Of a stretch of DNA of 64,000 nucleotides, positions 46,092 to 56,321 are shown piece after piece; the stretch's first letter is position 1; each line of letters opens with the position of its first letter. A program made the translations under genes and the position numbers. A model generated the notes under the pieces. The model was not told where the DNA came from. It searched no databases and was given only the letters and a program-made list of their open reading frames with translations. This stretch comes from Leucobacter coleopterorum (GTDB taxonomy: Bacteria > Actinomycetota > Actinomycetes > Actinomycetales > Microbacteriaceae): NCBI RefSeq assembly GCF_011382985.1, contig NZ_CP049933.1, forward strand, positions 1,240,001-1,304,000, written 5' to 3'.

Positions 46092-47756
46092 TTACGCGTC
46101 GACGAGGTAGCGGCTGTAGGCCGGCACCGTGAGGAACGTTGGGAAGTCATCACCCAATGCGACGTCGGTGAAGAGTTCTGCCGCATCCTTATAACGATCG
46201 CCCTCGAAACGTTCGAAGGATTCCAGGGTTTCCTGGAGTACATCGGCAACCCACTCGCGGGTGATGCGCGTGCCCTCGGCGGTGGTCTGATCCTGGTGGA
46301 TCCACTGCCAGATCTGCGAGCGGCTGATCTCAGCGGTTGCGGCGTCCTCCATGAGGTTGTCGATCGCGACGGCCCCGAGCCCCCGCAGCCACGCCTCAAT
46401 GTAGCGGAGTCCGATCGAAACATTGTCGCGCACGCCCGCGTCGGTCACGTCGCGCCCGATATGCACGTCGAGCAGTTCCGCGGCAGTTACGTGTACGTCA
46501 TCACGCTGGCGCTTGAGCTGATTGGGGTGATCGCCGAGCACCGCGTCGAACTCAGCCTGAGCTACCGAGATGAGGTCGGGGTGGGCCACCCAGGTTCCGT
46601 CGAAGCCGTCGTTCGCCTCACGGTTTTTGTCGGCGCGAACCTTCTCTTCGGCCCGTGCAGTGACTTCGGGATCGCGGCGGTTCGGGATGAACGCGCTCAT
46701 GCCACCGATAGCGTGTGCGCCGCGCTTGTGGCAGGTCTTGACGAGCAGTTCGGTGTAGGCCCGCATGAATGGCACCGTCATGGTGACCTCGCTGCGATCC
46801 GGCAGCACAAACCGTGCGCCGCGGCCGCGGTAGTTCTTGATGATCGAGAAAATGTAGTCCCATCGGCCAGCGTTGAGACCAGCGATGTGATCACGCATTA
46901 CATAGAGAATCTCTTCCATCTCGAATGCAGCAGGCAGTGTCTCGATGAGCACTGTTGCGCGGATGGTGCCGTGGTCGAGGCCGAGGGCCTGCTCGGTAAA
47001 TGTGAAGATGTCGTCCCAGAGTTTTGCCTCTTCGCTCGACTCAAGCTTGGCGATGTAGAAGTAGGGTCCGCGGCCACGTGCCACAAGCTCGCGGGCGTTA
47101 TGGAAGGCGTACAGGCCAAAGTCAACGAGGCTGCCCGAGGCAGCACCCGACTGGCCCTGCACATCGGTGAAGCGGATGTGTTTCTCAACCAGGTGCCAGC
47201 CGCGCGGGCGCATCACGATGGTGGGAGTGCGCTCGGCGGTGACACGGTACTCCTTGCCCTCCGGGCTGATGAAGCTCAGCCGCTCGCGAATCGCGTCGAG
47301 CAGTGAAAGCTGGCCGCCGATGACGTTGCGCCAGGTGGGGCTCGTTGCGTCCTCTTGGTCAGCGAGCCACACGCGTGCCCCCGAGTTCATTGCGTTGATG
47401 GTCATCTTCGGATCGGTCGGACCCGTAATCTCAACACGACGATCCTCGAGTCCAGGACCGGCCCCAGCAACCTTCCAGTTCGCGTCCTCGCGAATCCGGC
47501 GGGTGTTCTCACGGAACTTCGGATCGCGGCCGTTACCAATTTCGTAGCGCCGGCGCTGGCGATCCGCGAGCCGCTCGTGCCTGGTGCTCGCAAAACGGTG
47601 GTGCAACTCGGTGAGAAACTGCAGCGCCTCGGGCGTAAGAATCTCATCGAAGCGTTCGAGCTGCGGCCCGAGCACCTCCATGCGTGGTGAGCGAGTGCGA
47701 TCCTGAGTTGGGGTGGCGGTCTGCGTCTGCTGCGGAGCCGCCTGCGTGATGGTCAT
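46092..47756 (-). CDS. aceB: Malate synthase A
   Basis: The protein has 554 residues, the usual length for malate synthase A. It condenses glyoxylate and acetyl-CoA to malate in the glyoxylate shunt. Visible blocks are ITGPTDPKMTINAMNSGARV, LADQEDATSPTWRNVIGGQL, RPRGWHLVEKHI, LIETLPAAFEMEEILYVMRD, FIPNRRDPEVTARAEEKV and NLMEDAATAEISRSQIWQWI. The divergent RamB-like gene probably represses it, as RamB does in Corynebacterium. No isocitrate lyase gene is in the window. Confidence 0.96.
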   Translation of the reverse strand: MTITQAAPQQTQTATPTQDRTRSPRMEVLGPQLERFDEILTPEALQFLTELHHRFASTRHERLADRQRRRYEIGNGRDPKFRENTRRIREDANWKVAGAGPGLEDRRVEITGPTDPKMTINAMNSGARVWLADQEDATSPTWRNVIGGQLSLLDAIRERLSFISPEGKEYRVTAERTPTIVMRPRGWHLVEKHIRFTDVQGQSGAASGSLVDFGLYAFHNARELVARGRGPYFYIAKLESSEEAKLWDDIFTFTEQALGLDHGTIRATVLIETLPAAFEMEEILYVMRDHIAGLNAGRWDYIFSIIKNYRGRGARFVLPDRSEVTMTVPFMRAYTELLVKTCHKRGAHAIGGMSAFIPNRRDPEVTARAEEKVRADKNREANDGFDGTWVAHPDLISVAQAEFDAVLGDHPNQLKRQRDDVHVTAAELLDVHIGRDVTDAGVRDNVSIGLRYIEAWLRGLGAVAIDNLMEDAATAEISRSQIWQWIHQDQTTAEGTRITREWVADVLQETLESFERFEGDRYKDAAELFTDVALGDDFPTFLTVPAYSRYLVDA

Positions 47757-47939
47757 AGTCCTGATCCTTTGTGTGAAAAGTGTTGTCAGGGCCTCGCCTG
47801 GTTGAGCGAGACCGAAGCTGGAAAGCTGGTGTACTTCTATCTTGCTGGGTGCATTTGAGGTGAATGCGGCTGATAGGGGGGTGAAGATTTGCGATATTTC
47901 TGCTTGCTAGAAAATTTCGGCTCTGGCAGCATTGTGGGC
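47757..47939. promoter_or_regulatory. aceB-ramB divergent control region
   Basis: A 183-base gap with both promoters. GATTTGCGATATTT near 47886 and the AAAATTTCGG near 47911 resemble the AATTTGCAAA-type RamB sites described in corynebacteria, in the AT-rich part just before the ramB start. Assignment is inferred. Confidence 0.4.
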
Positions 47940-49417
47940 ATGACGAATCTCGACACTGCCGGACCGGTTGCTGACGCTGAGAACAGCACCGACGCGCTGA
48001 CACTTGGGCGCCAGGTGCGTGAGCGCCGCATCGCACGCGGGTTGACTCTCGAGCAACTCGCAGCGGCGGTGGATCGTGCGCCCTCACAGCTTTCGGCGAT
48101 CGAGAACGGCAAACGTGAGCCCAGGCTACCGCTGTTGCGTGCGCTCGCCGCTGCTCTCGGGGTGACCGTCGACGAACTGCTGAGCGACGAGGCCCCGAAT
48201 GAACGAGCAGCGCTTGAGATTTCTGTGGAGCGTGCACAGCGTGGCGCGGTGTTTCGCTCGCTCGGAATTCAGCCCGTGCGAGTATCAAAAGCGACGAGCG
48301 ATGAGACGCTGAAGGCGATTCTTGGTCTGCATCAAGAAGTTGAGCGCTTACACAGCGAGCGCGCTGCCACTCCCGAGGAGGCCCGCCGCGCGAACACTGA
48401 ATTGCGCGCGGAAATGCGGGTTGCGGGCAATTACTATCCCGATCTTGAAAAAGCGTCGGTCCAGCTGCTCGACAGCGTCGGTTACAGTGGTGGCCCGGTG
48501 TCGCAGCAGATGATCTCGACTGTTGCAGAAAAGCTGGGGTTCCAGCTGCACTACGTTTCGAACGTGCCGCACTCGACCAGATCCGTGATCGATCGACGCA
48601 ACGGTCGTATTTATCTGAGCAGTAATTTACCGTCGAGAGACGCGAGGGCACCGATTCTGCGAGCCCTCGCGAGTGTGGTGTGCGGTCACGAAGAACCCAA
48701 AAACTATGCAGATTTTTTGCGGCAGCGAGTTGAGGCGAACTATCTTGCCGGTGCGGTGTTGTTGCCTGAAGAGGCGAGTGTCGACGTGCTTCAGGAAGCA
48801 AAGAAGCAGCGCAGGATCTCAATGGAGGACCTGCGCGATGCGTTTGGGGTGTCGTACGAGATGGCGGCTCACCGCTTTACGAACCTCGCTACGGAACGAC
48901 TGGGGCTGGAGGTACACTTTATGAAGGCGCACGAGTCGGGCACCCTCATTAAGGCCTATGAGAATGACGGTGTCAGATTCCCCTCTGATGCGCTGGGTAA
49001 CTTTGAGGGCGCGATGGTGTGTCGCAACTGGACCGCCCGCACTATCTTCTCTCAGCCGGATCGGTTTAACCCCTGGTATCAGTACACCGACATGGCAAGT
49101 GGTGGAACGTACTGGTGCACCTCGCGTGTTGAGAAGGCTAAGGAGGGGCTCTATTCCGTGAGCGTTGGGGTGCGCTTTGAAGATGTGAAGTGGTTCAGGG
49201 GGCGAGAAACGCCCCATCGTTCGCAGTCGTTCTGCCCCGATGACCGTTGTTGTAGACGCGCCTCTGACGAACTCACACGGAAATGGCAGGCAGCGGCCTG
49301 GCCCGAGGCCGCAACCCCAACGAGTTTGCTTGCCGCGTTGCCGACTGGCACCTTTCCAGGGTTGACTCCCATGAGGTTTACGAGTTTCTGGAGACTCAAG
49401 AGAGACTTTCCCGGTAA
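47940..49417 (+). CDS. RamB/short-chain fatty acyl regulator family, XRE-type (frameshifted near its end)
   Basis: The restored protein has about 492 residues. The N-terminus is an HTH_3 domain (LGRQVRERRIARGLTLEQLA; RAPSQLSAIENGKREPRLPL). The middle has an IrrE/ImmA-like DUF955 segment (VEANYLAGAVLLPEEA) and the C-terminus the RamB/ScfR domain with Cys (YWCTSRVEK, QSFCPDDRCCRRA). A G added to the GGG near 49361 changes the end to GVDSHEVYEFLETQERLSR and stops at 49417. It is divergent from aceB, where RamB-type regulators control acetate and glyoxylate metabolism. Confidence 0.86.
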
Positions 49418-49549
49418 AGTGTGCGCGCCACGCCGGTGGCTGGCAGAATTTAGCATTTCGAGATGCGGGTTATGTGCTGGCTGCGATAGCGTAGGGGCGT
49501 GGAACCGATTGGTTTCGAGAAGGCGCGAGTGTAGAAGACGGGTGAGGGC

Positions 49550-50014
49550 GTGGACTCCGAGAAGCAGATTCGTCGTGACGACAGCACTGAGGTAAAGGCT
49601 ACCCAGCAGTTCCGTGACGACCTGGGGTCCATGATTCGTGCTCGAGCGACCGATCTTACGATCGATGAGCGTGATGCGGTTGAGGCGCTGCCTTCAGGCG
49701 CTGCGCTGCTCGTAGTGCGTCGTGGCCCCAATCTTGGCGCGCGTTTTTTGCTTGACCAAGACGTGACGGTTGCGGGGCGTCACCCCGCCGTCGATATTTT
49801 TCTCGACGATGTGACGGTTTCCAGGAGGCACGCGGAGTTCCGCAGGAGTGGCACGGAGTTCTCCGTAGCGGATCTGGGGTCACTGAACGGTACTTTCTGT
49901 GACGGTTCACGCATTGACGGTGAGTTGCGATTGGAAGACGGTGCAGAGGTGCAGGTGGGCAAGTTCCGTTTCACGTTCTTTGCCTCCCGCTTTGATCTCG
50001 CGGAAGCGCTCTAG
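49550..50014 (+). CDS. FHA-domain protein, GarA/OdhI-like
   Basis: The protein has 154 residues. The FHA domain (about residues 50-150) shows VAGRHPAVDIFLDDVTVSRR followed by HAEF and DLGSLNGTFCDGSRIDG. GarA/OdhI bind and inhibit 2-oxoglutarate dehydrogenase and control glutamate metabolism unless phosphorylated by Ser/Thr kinases at the N-terminal ETTSVF motif. Here the corresponding segment reads VKATQQFRDD: one Thr is kept and its neighbour is Ala. A PASTA kinase is encoded at 60487-62612. GTG at 49550 was chosen; it heads the FHA-MerR-MerR cluster. Confidence 0.85.
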   Translation: MDSEKQIRRDDSTEVKATQQFRDDLGSMIRARATDLTIDERDAVEALPSGAALLVVRRGPNLGARFLLDQDVTVAGRHPAVDIFLDDVTVSRRHAEFRRSGTEFSVADLGSLNGTFCDGSRIDGELRLEDGAEVQVGKFRFTFFASRFDLAEAL

Positions 50015-50015
50015 C

Positions 50016-50692
50016 GTGACGGCTGCTGGTGCCCAAAAGCTAGCTGGCGGACTTCTCAGCATCGGCCAGGTGCTTGCGGCTCTTCAAGACGACTTCGCTG
50101 ACCTCACCCCGTCGAAGCTTCGTTTCCTTGAGGAACAAGGCCTTGTTGCTCCTCAGCGAACTAAGTCTGGGTACCGCAAGTTTTCGCAGGCCCATATTGA
50201 GCGTCTGCGACTGATCCTTACCCTGCAGAGGGATCATTACCTGCCGTTGAAGGTGATTGCGGAAGTCCTGGACGACATGGATCAGGGTCTAGACCCGATC
50301 ATTCCCGGGGCTTCTCAGCGAAACGCGTCAAGTGTGCTCGCTCCTAAAAGGGTGCTGAGTAGCGACGAGCTGCGGCGAGTCACGGGCGCGACTTCTCGTT
50401 TCTTGGGCGAGGCTATTGCGGCGGGTCTGCTGCCCGCTGCCGAGGTCTTTCCACACGATGCAGTGCCTCAGCTGACGGCCCTCATGCGGCTAGCTGAGCG
50501 GGGATTACTCCCCGTCACCTGCGTTCGCTTCGAGTCGCGGCCGAGAAGGAAGCGGAGATGATCTCGCACGCGGTTTCGACGCGCGGTGTAAACAGTCGCA
50601 CGCCTCTCGGTACGGAGGACTCGTTGGAACTCGCCGGGTACCTCGATACCGTGCGCTCCGGCGTGTTGCGCAGACGTTTTAGCGGACAATAA
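50016..50692 (+). CDS. MerR-family regulator, FtsR-like (frameshifted near its end)
   Basis: The restored protein has about 225 residues. The MerR helix-turn-helix is LLSIGQVLAALQDDF, with LRFLEEQGLVAPQRTKSGYR. Position right after the FHA gene matches Rv1828/FtsR. CCCC near 50512 needs one extra C to give GLLPRHLRSLRVAAEKEAEM; the frame then ends in VLRRRFSGQ at 50692. FtsR-type proteins control ftsZ and cell division in corynebacteria. GTG at 50016 is one base after the FHA stop. Confidence 0.85.
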
Positions 50693-50841
50693 TTCGATCC
50701 GATTTCCGCGTAATTTCAACCTTCAAGTGAAACTTGAGAGCGACACGTTTAAATTGTTGTTCGGAGGTCGTTGCACAGGGATCACGCGGTGGGTAGCGTT
50801 AGTGGAGTTCGGTGCGGTGCACCGCCCGAGAAAGGACCGTC

Positions 50842-51396
50842 ATGGAGAACTCCCAGCAGCCGATTGATTCAGATCTGCTGTTTAATGACGGCCTTCCCCG
50901 CCCCAATCAGGACGGTGGATTCAAGGGGGCAACCGCGGCGAAGGCCGCGGGAATCAGCTACCGCCAGCTCGATTATTGGGCTCGCACAGGACTCGTTGAG
51001 CCGACCGTGCGCGGCGCTCAGGGATCGGGATCACAGCGTCTCTACGGTTTCCGTGACATTCTGGTGCTGAAGCTTGTTAAGCGACTTCTCGACACCGGTA
51101 TTTCACTGCAGCAGATCCGCACGGCTATCGCACAATTGCACGACGCGGGAGTGCACGATCTCTCGCAGACCACCCTCATGAGTGATGGTGCGAGTGTGTA
51201 CCTGTGCACCTCGAACGATGAGGTTATCGACCTCGTCAGCCAGGGGCAGGGCGTGTTTGGGATTGCCGTGGGCAAAGTGCTTCGAGAAGTTGAGACCTCA
51301 CTCGTTGACATGGAAGAGCATCGCGACCAGGCCGAACCTGCTTCTTCTGCGAGAGACGAGCTCGCTCAGCGCCGTAAAGCCCGCAAGATTTCCTAA
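50842..51396 (+). CDS. MerR-family regulator, Rv1830-like
   Basis: The protein has 184 residues. The MerR HTH is AAKAAGISYRQLDYWARTGL, followed by VRGAQGSGSQRLYGFRDIL and a dimerisation helix. In mycobacteria the order is garA, Rv1828, Rv1829 (bifunctional nuclease) and Rv1830; the nuclease gene is absent here. AAAGGAC precedes the ATG at 50842. Target unknown; Rv1830-type regulators have been linked to growth and cell division. Confidence 0.87.
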   Translation: MENSQQPIDSDLLFNDGLPRPNQDGGFKGATAAKAAGISYRQLDYWARTGLVEPTVRGAQGSGSQRLYGFRDILVLKLVKRLLDTGISLQQIRTAIAQLHDAGVHDLSQTTLMSDGASVYLCTSNDEVIDLVSQGQGVFGIAVGKVLREVETSLVDMEEHRDQAEPASSARDELAQRRKARKIS

Positions 51397-51427
51397 CTAG
51401 GCTGGGCCTTGCGGGCCGAACTAAGTT

Positions 51428-52237
51428 TTACTCGGCAGCGTCAGCCATGCCGGCCGACCGGAGGATGCGATCGAGGATCGTATCGAAGTTTGTAGCCATC
51501 TCTTGCGACGCTTCGCCCGGCCACATGTGGACGGGTCGTGCCGCGCCCTGGGCCTGCTGAAGTGACGGGCGTTCTGGAAGCTGCGGGCTCAGAATGAGTG
51601 GGCCAAACATCTCGCGAAGTTCGCGAATGCGGAACTGATGCTCCATCGACTGCGGCTGGGTGCGGTTGATGAGTACACCCAGGGGCTGCAGACGCGGGCT
51701 CACTCCACGTCGAATTTCTTCGATCGCACGGAGTGCTCGGTCGGTTGCCGCGACGGCAAACAGGCTTGGCTCGGCAACGATCAACACGCGGTCACTCGCT
51801 GCCCAGGCCGTGCGGGTCAGGGCATTGAGCGACGGGGCGCAGTCGACGAGCACGAGGTCGTACTCAGACTCGACGGTCGCAAGCGCTTCCTCAAGCTTCC
51901 AGATGTCGCGAGCGGAGGGGTGCGGGCCGTCAAAGTTGATAGCAGACGGGCTGCCAACAAGCAGGTCGATGGTGCCACCCTCGTGGTACTGATTCCAACC
52001 GCTGTGAGCAATCGCATCACGCACAGTCTTTTCCTTCGGGCTCTCCAGAACATCGGCGACGTTGGCATACCCCTCGGGGTTGACGTCGAGGCCGGTCGAC
52101 ACGTCGGACTGTGGATCGAAGTCGACAACAAGGGTGCGAAGACCCCGCGAGAAGGCAGCCGAAGCGAGGCCAAGTGTCACAGTTGTCTTGCCGACGCCAC
52201 CCTTAAGGGAGCTCACACTCAATACATGCACGACCAC
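51428..52237 (-). CDS. ParA-family ATPase
   Basis: The protein has 269 residues. The deviant Walker A is SLKGGVGKTTVTLGLA, Walker A' DFDPQSDVSTGLDV, Walker B YDLVLVDCAPSLN. No ParB gene is adjacent. This orphan type is similar to PldP/Rv1708-like ParA proteins that influence division or chromosome partitioning. It is convergent with the MerR gene (31 bases). GTG at 52237 or 52231 is the start. Confidence 0.88.
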   Translation of the reverse strand: MVVHVLSVSSLKGGVGKTTVTLGLASAAFSRGLRTLVVDFDPQSDVSTGLDVNPEGYANVADVLESPKEKTVRDAIAHSGWNQYHEGGTIDLLVGSPSAINFDGPHPSARDIWKLEEALATVESEYDLVLVDCAPSLNALTRTAWAASDRVLIVAEPSLFAVAATDRALRAIEEIRRGVSPRLQPLGVLINRTQPQSMEHQFRIRELREMFGPLILSPQLPERPSLQQAQGAARPVHMWPGEASQEMATNFDTILDRILRSAGMADAAE

Positions 52238-52398
52238 AGTTTAGTGGATTCATGCGGAAGAACTTCCCGAAAGAGGTGTGAGCCTGAACAATCCACTGAC
52301 TTTGAGTCCAGTGCAACCACAGCGTGTACGCTGATTCTGGTAACAGAAACGGTCTGGGCAACCGGTTTACTACAGCAAATACAGAGAGGTGTTCCTGG

Positions 52399-55300
52399 AT
52401 GTTCGGTAAAGTTTTGGTTGCTAATCGCGGAGAAATTGCGATCCGTGCGTTTCGTGCGGCGCACGAACTCGGAGCCCGCACAGTCGCGGTGTTTCCATAC
52501 GAGGATCGCAATTCCCTACATCGTTTGAAGGCAGACGAGGCGTATCAGATTGGTGTTGAGGGACACCCTGTGCGGGCCTACCTTGACGTTTCTGAGATTG
52601 TTCGGGTAGCCCGGGAGTCGGGGGCCGATGCCATTTACCCCGGGTACGGGTTTCTTTCAGAGAACCCGGAGCTTGCGGCGGCGGCCGATGCAGCGGGCAT
52701 TCGCTTTATTGGCCCTGGCAAACTTGCGCTCGAGATGGCTGGCAATAAGGTCGCCGCGAAGGAACACGCGATCGCTGCTGGCGTTCCCGTGCTGAAATCG
52801 ACTCCTCCCTCACAAGATCTTGACGCGCTGATAGCGGGTGCAAAAGAGATCGGCTTCCCGGTGTTTGCCAAGGCCGTGGCCGGAGGCGGCGGGCGGGGCA
52901 TGCGCCGGGTCGAGCGGGTTGAGGATCTCAAAGACGCACTCGAGGCTGCTATGCGTGAGGCAGAGTCCGCGTTTGGTGATGCAACGATGTTTATTGAGCA
53001 GGCGGTGCTGCGCCCTCGACACATTGAGGTGCAGGTGCTGGCCGATAAGACTGGTGCTACGGTGCACCTGTTCGAGCGCGATTGCTCGGTGCAGCGCCGT
53101 CATCAGAAAGTTGTTGAGATCGCGCCCGCCCCGAATCTGTCGCAGGCGCAGCGTGACGCACTGACGCGGGACGCCGTCGCGTTTGCGGAATCGATTGGCT
53201 ACGAAAATGCGGGCACCGTCGAGTTCTTGATGGACACCGAGGGGCGCGTGCTGGCCAGCACGTGTTTATCGAGATGAACCCTCGCATACAGGTAGAACAT
53301 ACCGTGACGGAAGAAGTCACCGATGTTGATCTCGTGCAAGCGCAGATGAAGATCGCCGCGGGCGCGACACTCGAAGAGCTCGGTCTGTTGCAGGATCAGA
53401 TTCAGCTGCGCGGCGCCGCTCTGCAGTGCCGAATTACGACAGAGGATCCCGCAAACGGTTTCCGCCCTGACCTTGGACGCATCACCGCGTACCGTTCCCC
53501 GGTGGCGGCGGAGTGCGCCTTGACGGCGGTACGATTAATGCCGGTGCGCAGATCAGCCCGCACTTCGACTCGATGCTCGCAAAACTCACATGCCGTGGCC
53601 GAGATTTTCAATCCGCGGTGATTCGTGCAGAGCGCGCTCTCGCTGAGTTCCGCATTCGCGGGGTCGCCACAAATATCCCGTTCTTGCAGGCAGTGCTGGC
53701 GGATCCCGATTTTCGCTCGGGTGACGTTTCAACCTCGTTTATTGAGGAGCGACCCGAACTGTTGCAGATGAACAAGCCGAAAGACCGCGCCACGAGGCTG
53801 CTGCAACACATCGCTGACGTGACCGTGAACCAACCAAACGGCCAGCGCCCGGCGCAGTTGGATCCGGGGCTGAAGCTACCGGCTATCGACGTTACTCAGC
53901 CCGCGCCTTCCGGGTGTCGCCAACTGCTGCTCGACCTCGGTCCTGAACAGTATGCGGCAAAACTGCGCCAGCAGACGGCCCTGGCTGTCACAGAAACCAC
54001 CTTCCGTGATGCACACCAGTCGCTGCTCGCGACGCGTGTGCGCACACGCGACCTTGTGCGGGTTGCCCCCTACGTTGCGCGGTTAACACCCGAGCTTTGG
54101 TCCGTAGAAGCCTGGGGTGGGGCGACCTACGATGTCGCGCTCAGGTTCTTGGGGAGGATCCGTGGGATCGGCTCGCCGCGCTGCGCGAGGCCCTCCCGAA
54201 CATTCCGATTCAGATGCTGTTGCGTGGTCAGAACACCGTTGGCTATACGCCCTATCCGGAGCGGGTCGCCCAGGCATTTGTAAAGGAAGCAGCCGAGACG
54301 GGCGTGGATGTCTTTCGTATCTTTGACGCGTTGAACGATGTCGGTCAGATGCGGGTCGCGATTGACGCCGTGCGCGAGACCGGCACCGCGGTAGCCGAGG
54401 TGGCGATGTCATATACGGGCAACCTGCTCGACCCGAGAGAAGATAAATACACCCTCGAGTACTACCTGCAGCTCGCAGACAAGATCGTCGCCGCAGGTGC
54501 ACATGTGCTCGCGATCAAAGACATGGCGGGGCTGCTTCGCCCGGCGGCCGCAGGCAAGCTTGTGACGGCTCTGCGGGAACGTTTTGACCTGCCGGTGCAC
54601 CTGCACACCCACGACACCCCCGGTGGGCAGCTCGCGACGCTGCTCGCCGCCAGCGCCGCGGGCGTTGATGCCGTTGATGTCGCATCCGCGCCGATGTCTG
54701 GGACCACAAGCCAGCCCTCAATGTCTTCGCTCGTTGCGGCGCTCGCAAATACCGAGCGAGACACTGGCCTCGACCAGGACGTTGTGTATGCACTCGAGCC
54801 CTACTGGGGTGCGGTCCGTGAACTATACAAGCCCTTCGAGTCGGGTCTGCCGAGCCCGACGGGACGCGTGTACACGCACGAAATCCCAGGCGGACAGTTG
54901 TCAAACCTGAGGCAGCAGGCCATCGCTTTGGGGCTCGCTGGCAACTTTGAGAAAATCGAAGACATGTATGCGGCAGCTGACCGGATCCTGGGTCGCATTC
55001 CCAAGGTGACACCCTCTTCGAAAGTCGTGGGCGATCTGGCACTGCACTTGGCCGCGGTTGACGCGGACCCCAAAGACTTCGAACAAAATCCCGGCAAGTA
55101 CGACATCCCCGACTCAGTGGTTGGGTTCCTCGCGGGTGAGCTCGGTGAGATTCCGGGCGGTTGGCCAGAACCGTTCCGCACGAAGGTGCTTGCGGGTCGC
55201 GACGTGAACATTGAGGTAGCTGAGGTGAGTGATGCGGATCAGGCGCTTCTTGACGGTACCAGCGTCGAGCGGCGCCAGACACTCAACCGGCTGTTGTTCC

Positions 55301-55794
55301 CCGGGCCGACAACGCAGTACGAACAGTCAAAGGAGCACTTCGGAAACCTGTCGGTGCTCGAAACCAGTGATTACCTGTACGGGCTCGACGCAGGCACGGA
55401 GCACGCGATCGACCTTGCTAAGGGTGTGCGGCTCTACGTTGGACTCGAAGCGATTGGTGAGGCCGACGATAAGGGCGTGCGCACCGTTATGGTGCGGGTG
55501 AATGGCCAGCTGCGGCAGGTGTTCGTGAAGGACACCGCAGTGGCCGTGACTGTAGTGGTCGCTGAGAAAGCGGATCGTACGCTCCCAGGCCACGTGCCGG
55601 CCCCGTTCTCGGGAACCGTAACCGTGAGAGTTGCTGCTGGAGACACGGTCGAAGTTGGGCAGCCGATTGGTGTGATCGAGGCCATGAAGATGGAAGCCGC
55701 CATCACCGCCCCAGTAAGCGGTACGATCGAACGCGTTGCATTCTCTGGTGCCCGAGCAGTCGAGGCCGGAGATCTTATCGCCGTTATTGCATAG
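52399..55794 (+). CDS. pyc: Pyruvate carboxylase (three frameshifts)
   Basis: The restored protein has about 1132 residues, full length for Pyc. It carboxylates pyruvate to oxaloacetate with biotin, bicarbonate and ATP. Order: biotin carboxylase ([48 protein letters not shown]), carboxyltransferase ([52 protein letters not shown]) and C-terminal biotinyl domain with Lys in [11 protein letters not shown]. Breaks near 53252 ([16 protein letters not shown]), 53499 ([19 protein letters not shown]) and 54151 ([18 protein letters not shown]) need one base each. ATG at 52399. Confidence 0.93.
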
Positions 55795-55802
55795 GAGACC
55801 GC

Positions 55803-56294
55803 ATGGCCGTCCGAGACATCCGCATCTTTGGAGACCCGGTGCTGCGCACCGTCTGCGACCCGATTCTTGAGGTTGACGACGGTGTGCGAGCCCTCGTCGA
55901 GGATCTGTGCGAAACGGTGGATTTCGACGGCCGTGCGGGCCTCGCGGCAACCCAGATCGGACACACGCAGCGCGCCTTTAGCCTGCACATTGACGGCAAG
56001 ATCAGCTATGTACTCAACCCCGAGATAGTCTCGCTTGAGGGGGAGCCGCAGCTTACCGGTGAGGGTTGCCTCTCAGTGCCTAACCTCTGGTTCGAGGTGC
56101 TGCGCTACCCAAAGGCGACAGTGCGCGGCATGGATCTCGAAGGCAATGAAATCGTGATCTCTGGTGAGGGTTTGCTTGCGCAGGCGCTGCAGCATGAGTG
56201 CGATCACCTCGACGGTAAGCTGTACATTTCACGGTTGGATCGCGAAAGCCGCGGTGAGGCCATGCGCCAGATCCGTACCTCGGATTGGTTCTAG
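55803..56294 (+). CDS. def: Peptide deformylase
   Basis: The protein has 163 residues. Motif 1 is AGLAATQIG (usually GVGLAAPQ), motif 2 EGCLSVPNLW and motif 3 LQHECDHLDGKLY supplying the metal-binding Cys and two His. It removes the formyl group from nascent protein N-termini. It lies 8 bases after pyc, so the two are likely co-transcribed. Confidence 0.94.
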   Translation: MAVRDIRIFGDPVLRTVCDPILEVDDGVRALVEDLCETVDFDGRAGLAATQIGHTQRAFSLHIDGKISYVLNPEIVSLEGEPQLTGEGCLSVPNLWFEVLRYPKATVRGMDLEGNEIVISGEGLLAQALQHECDHLDGKLYISRLDRESRGEAMRQIRTSDWF

Positions 56295-56321
56295 GGACTC
56301 ACCGCGGCTTTGAATGATTTG

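Noticed and set aside
46086..48822. Long open frames opposite aceB and ramB
   Set aside because: aceB and RamB proteins are unambiguous; the antisense frames have no recognisable domains.
52399..55794. Pyruvate carboxylase as a true pseudogene
   Set aside because: All domains and catalytic motifs are intact, and three one-base additions restore the exact family length, the same pattern as in other housekeeping genes.
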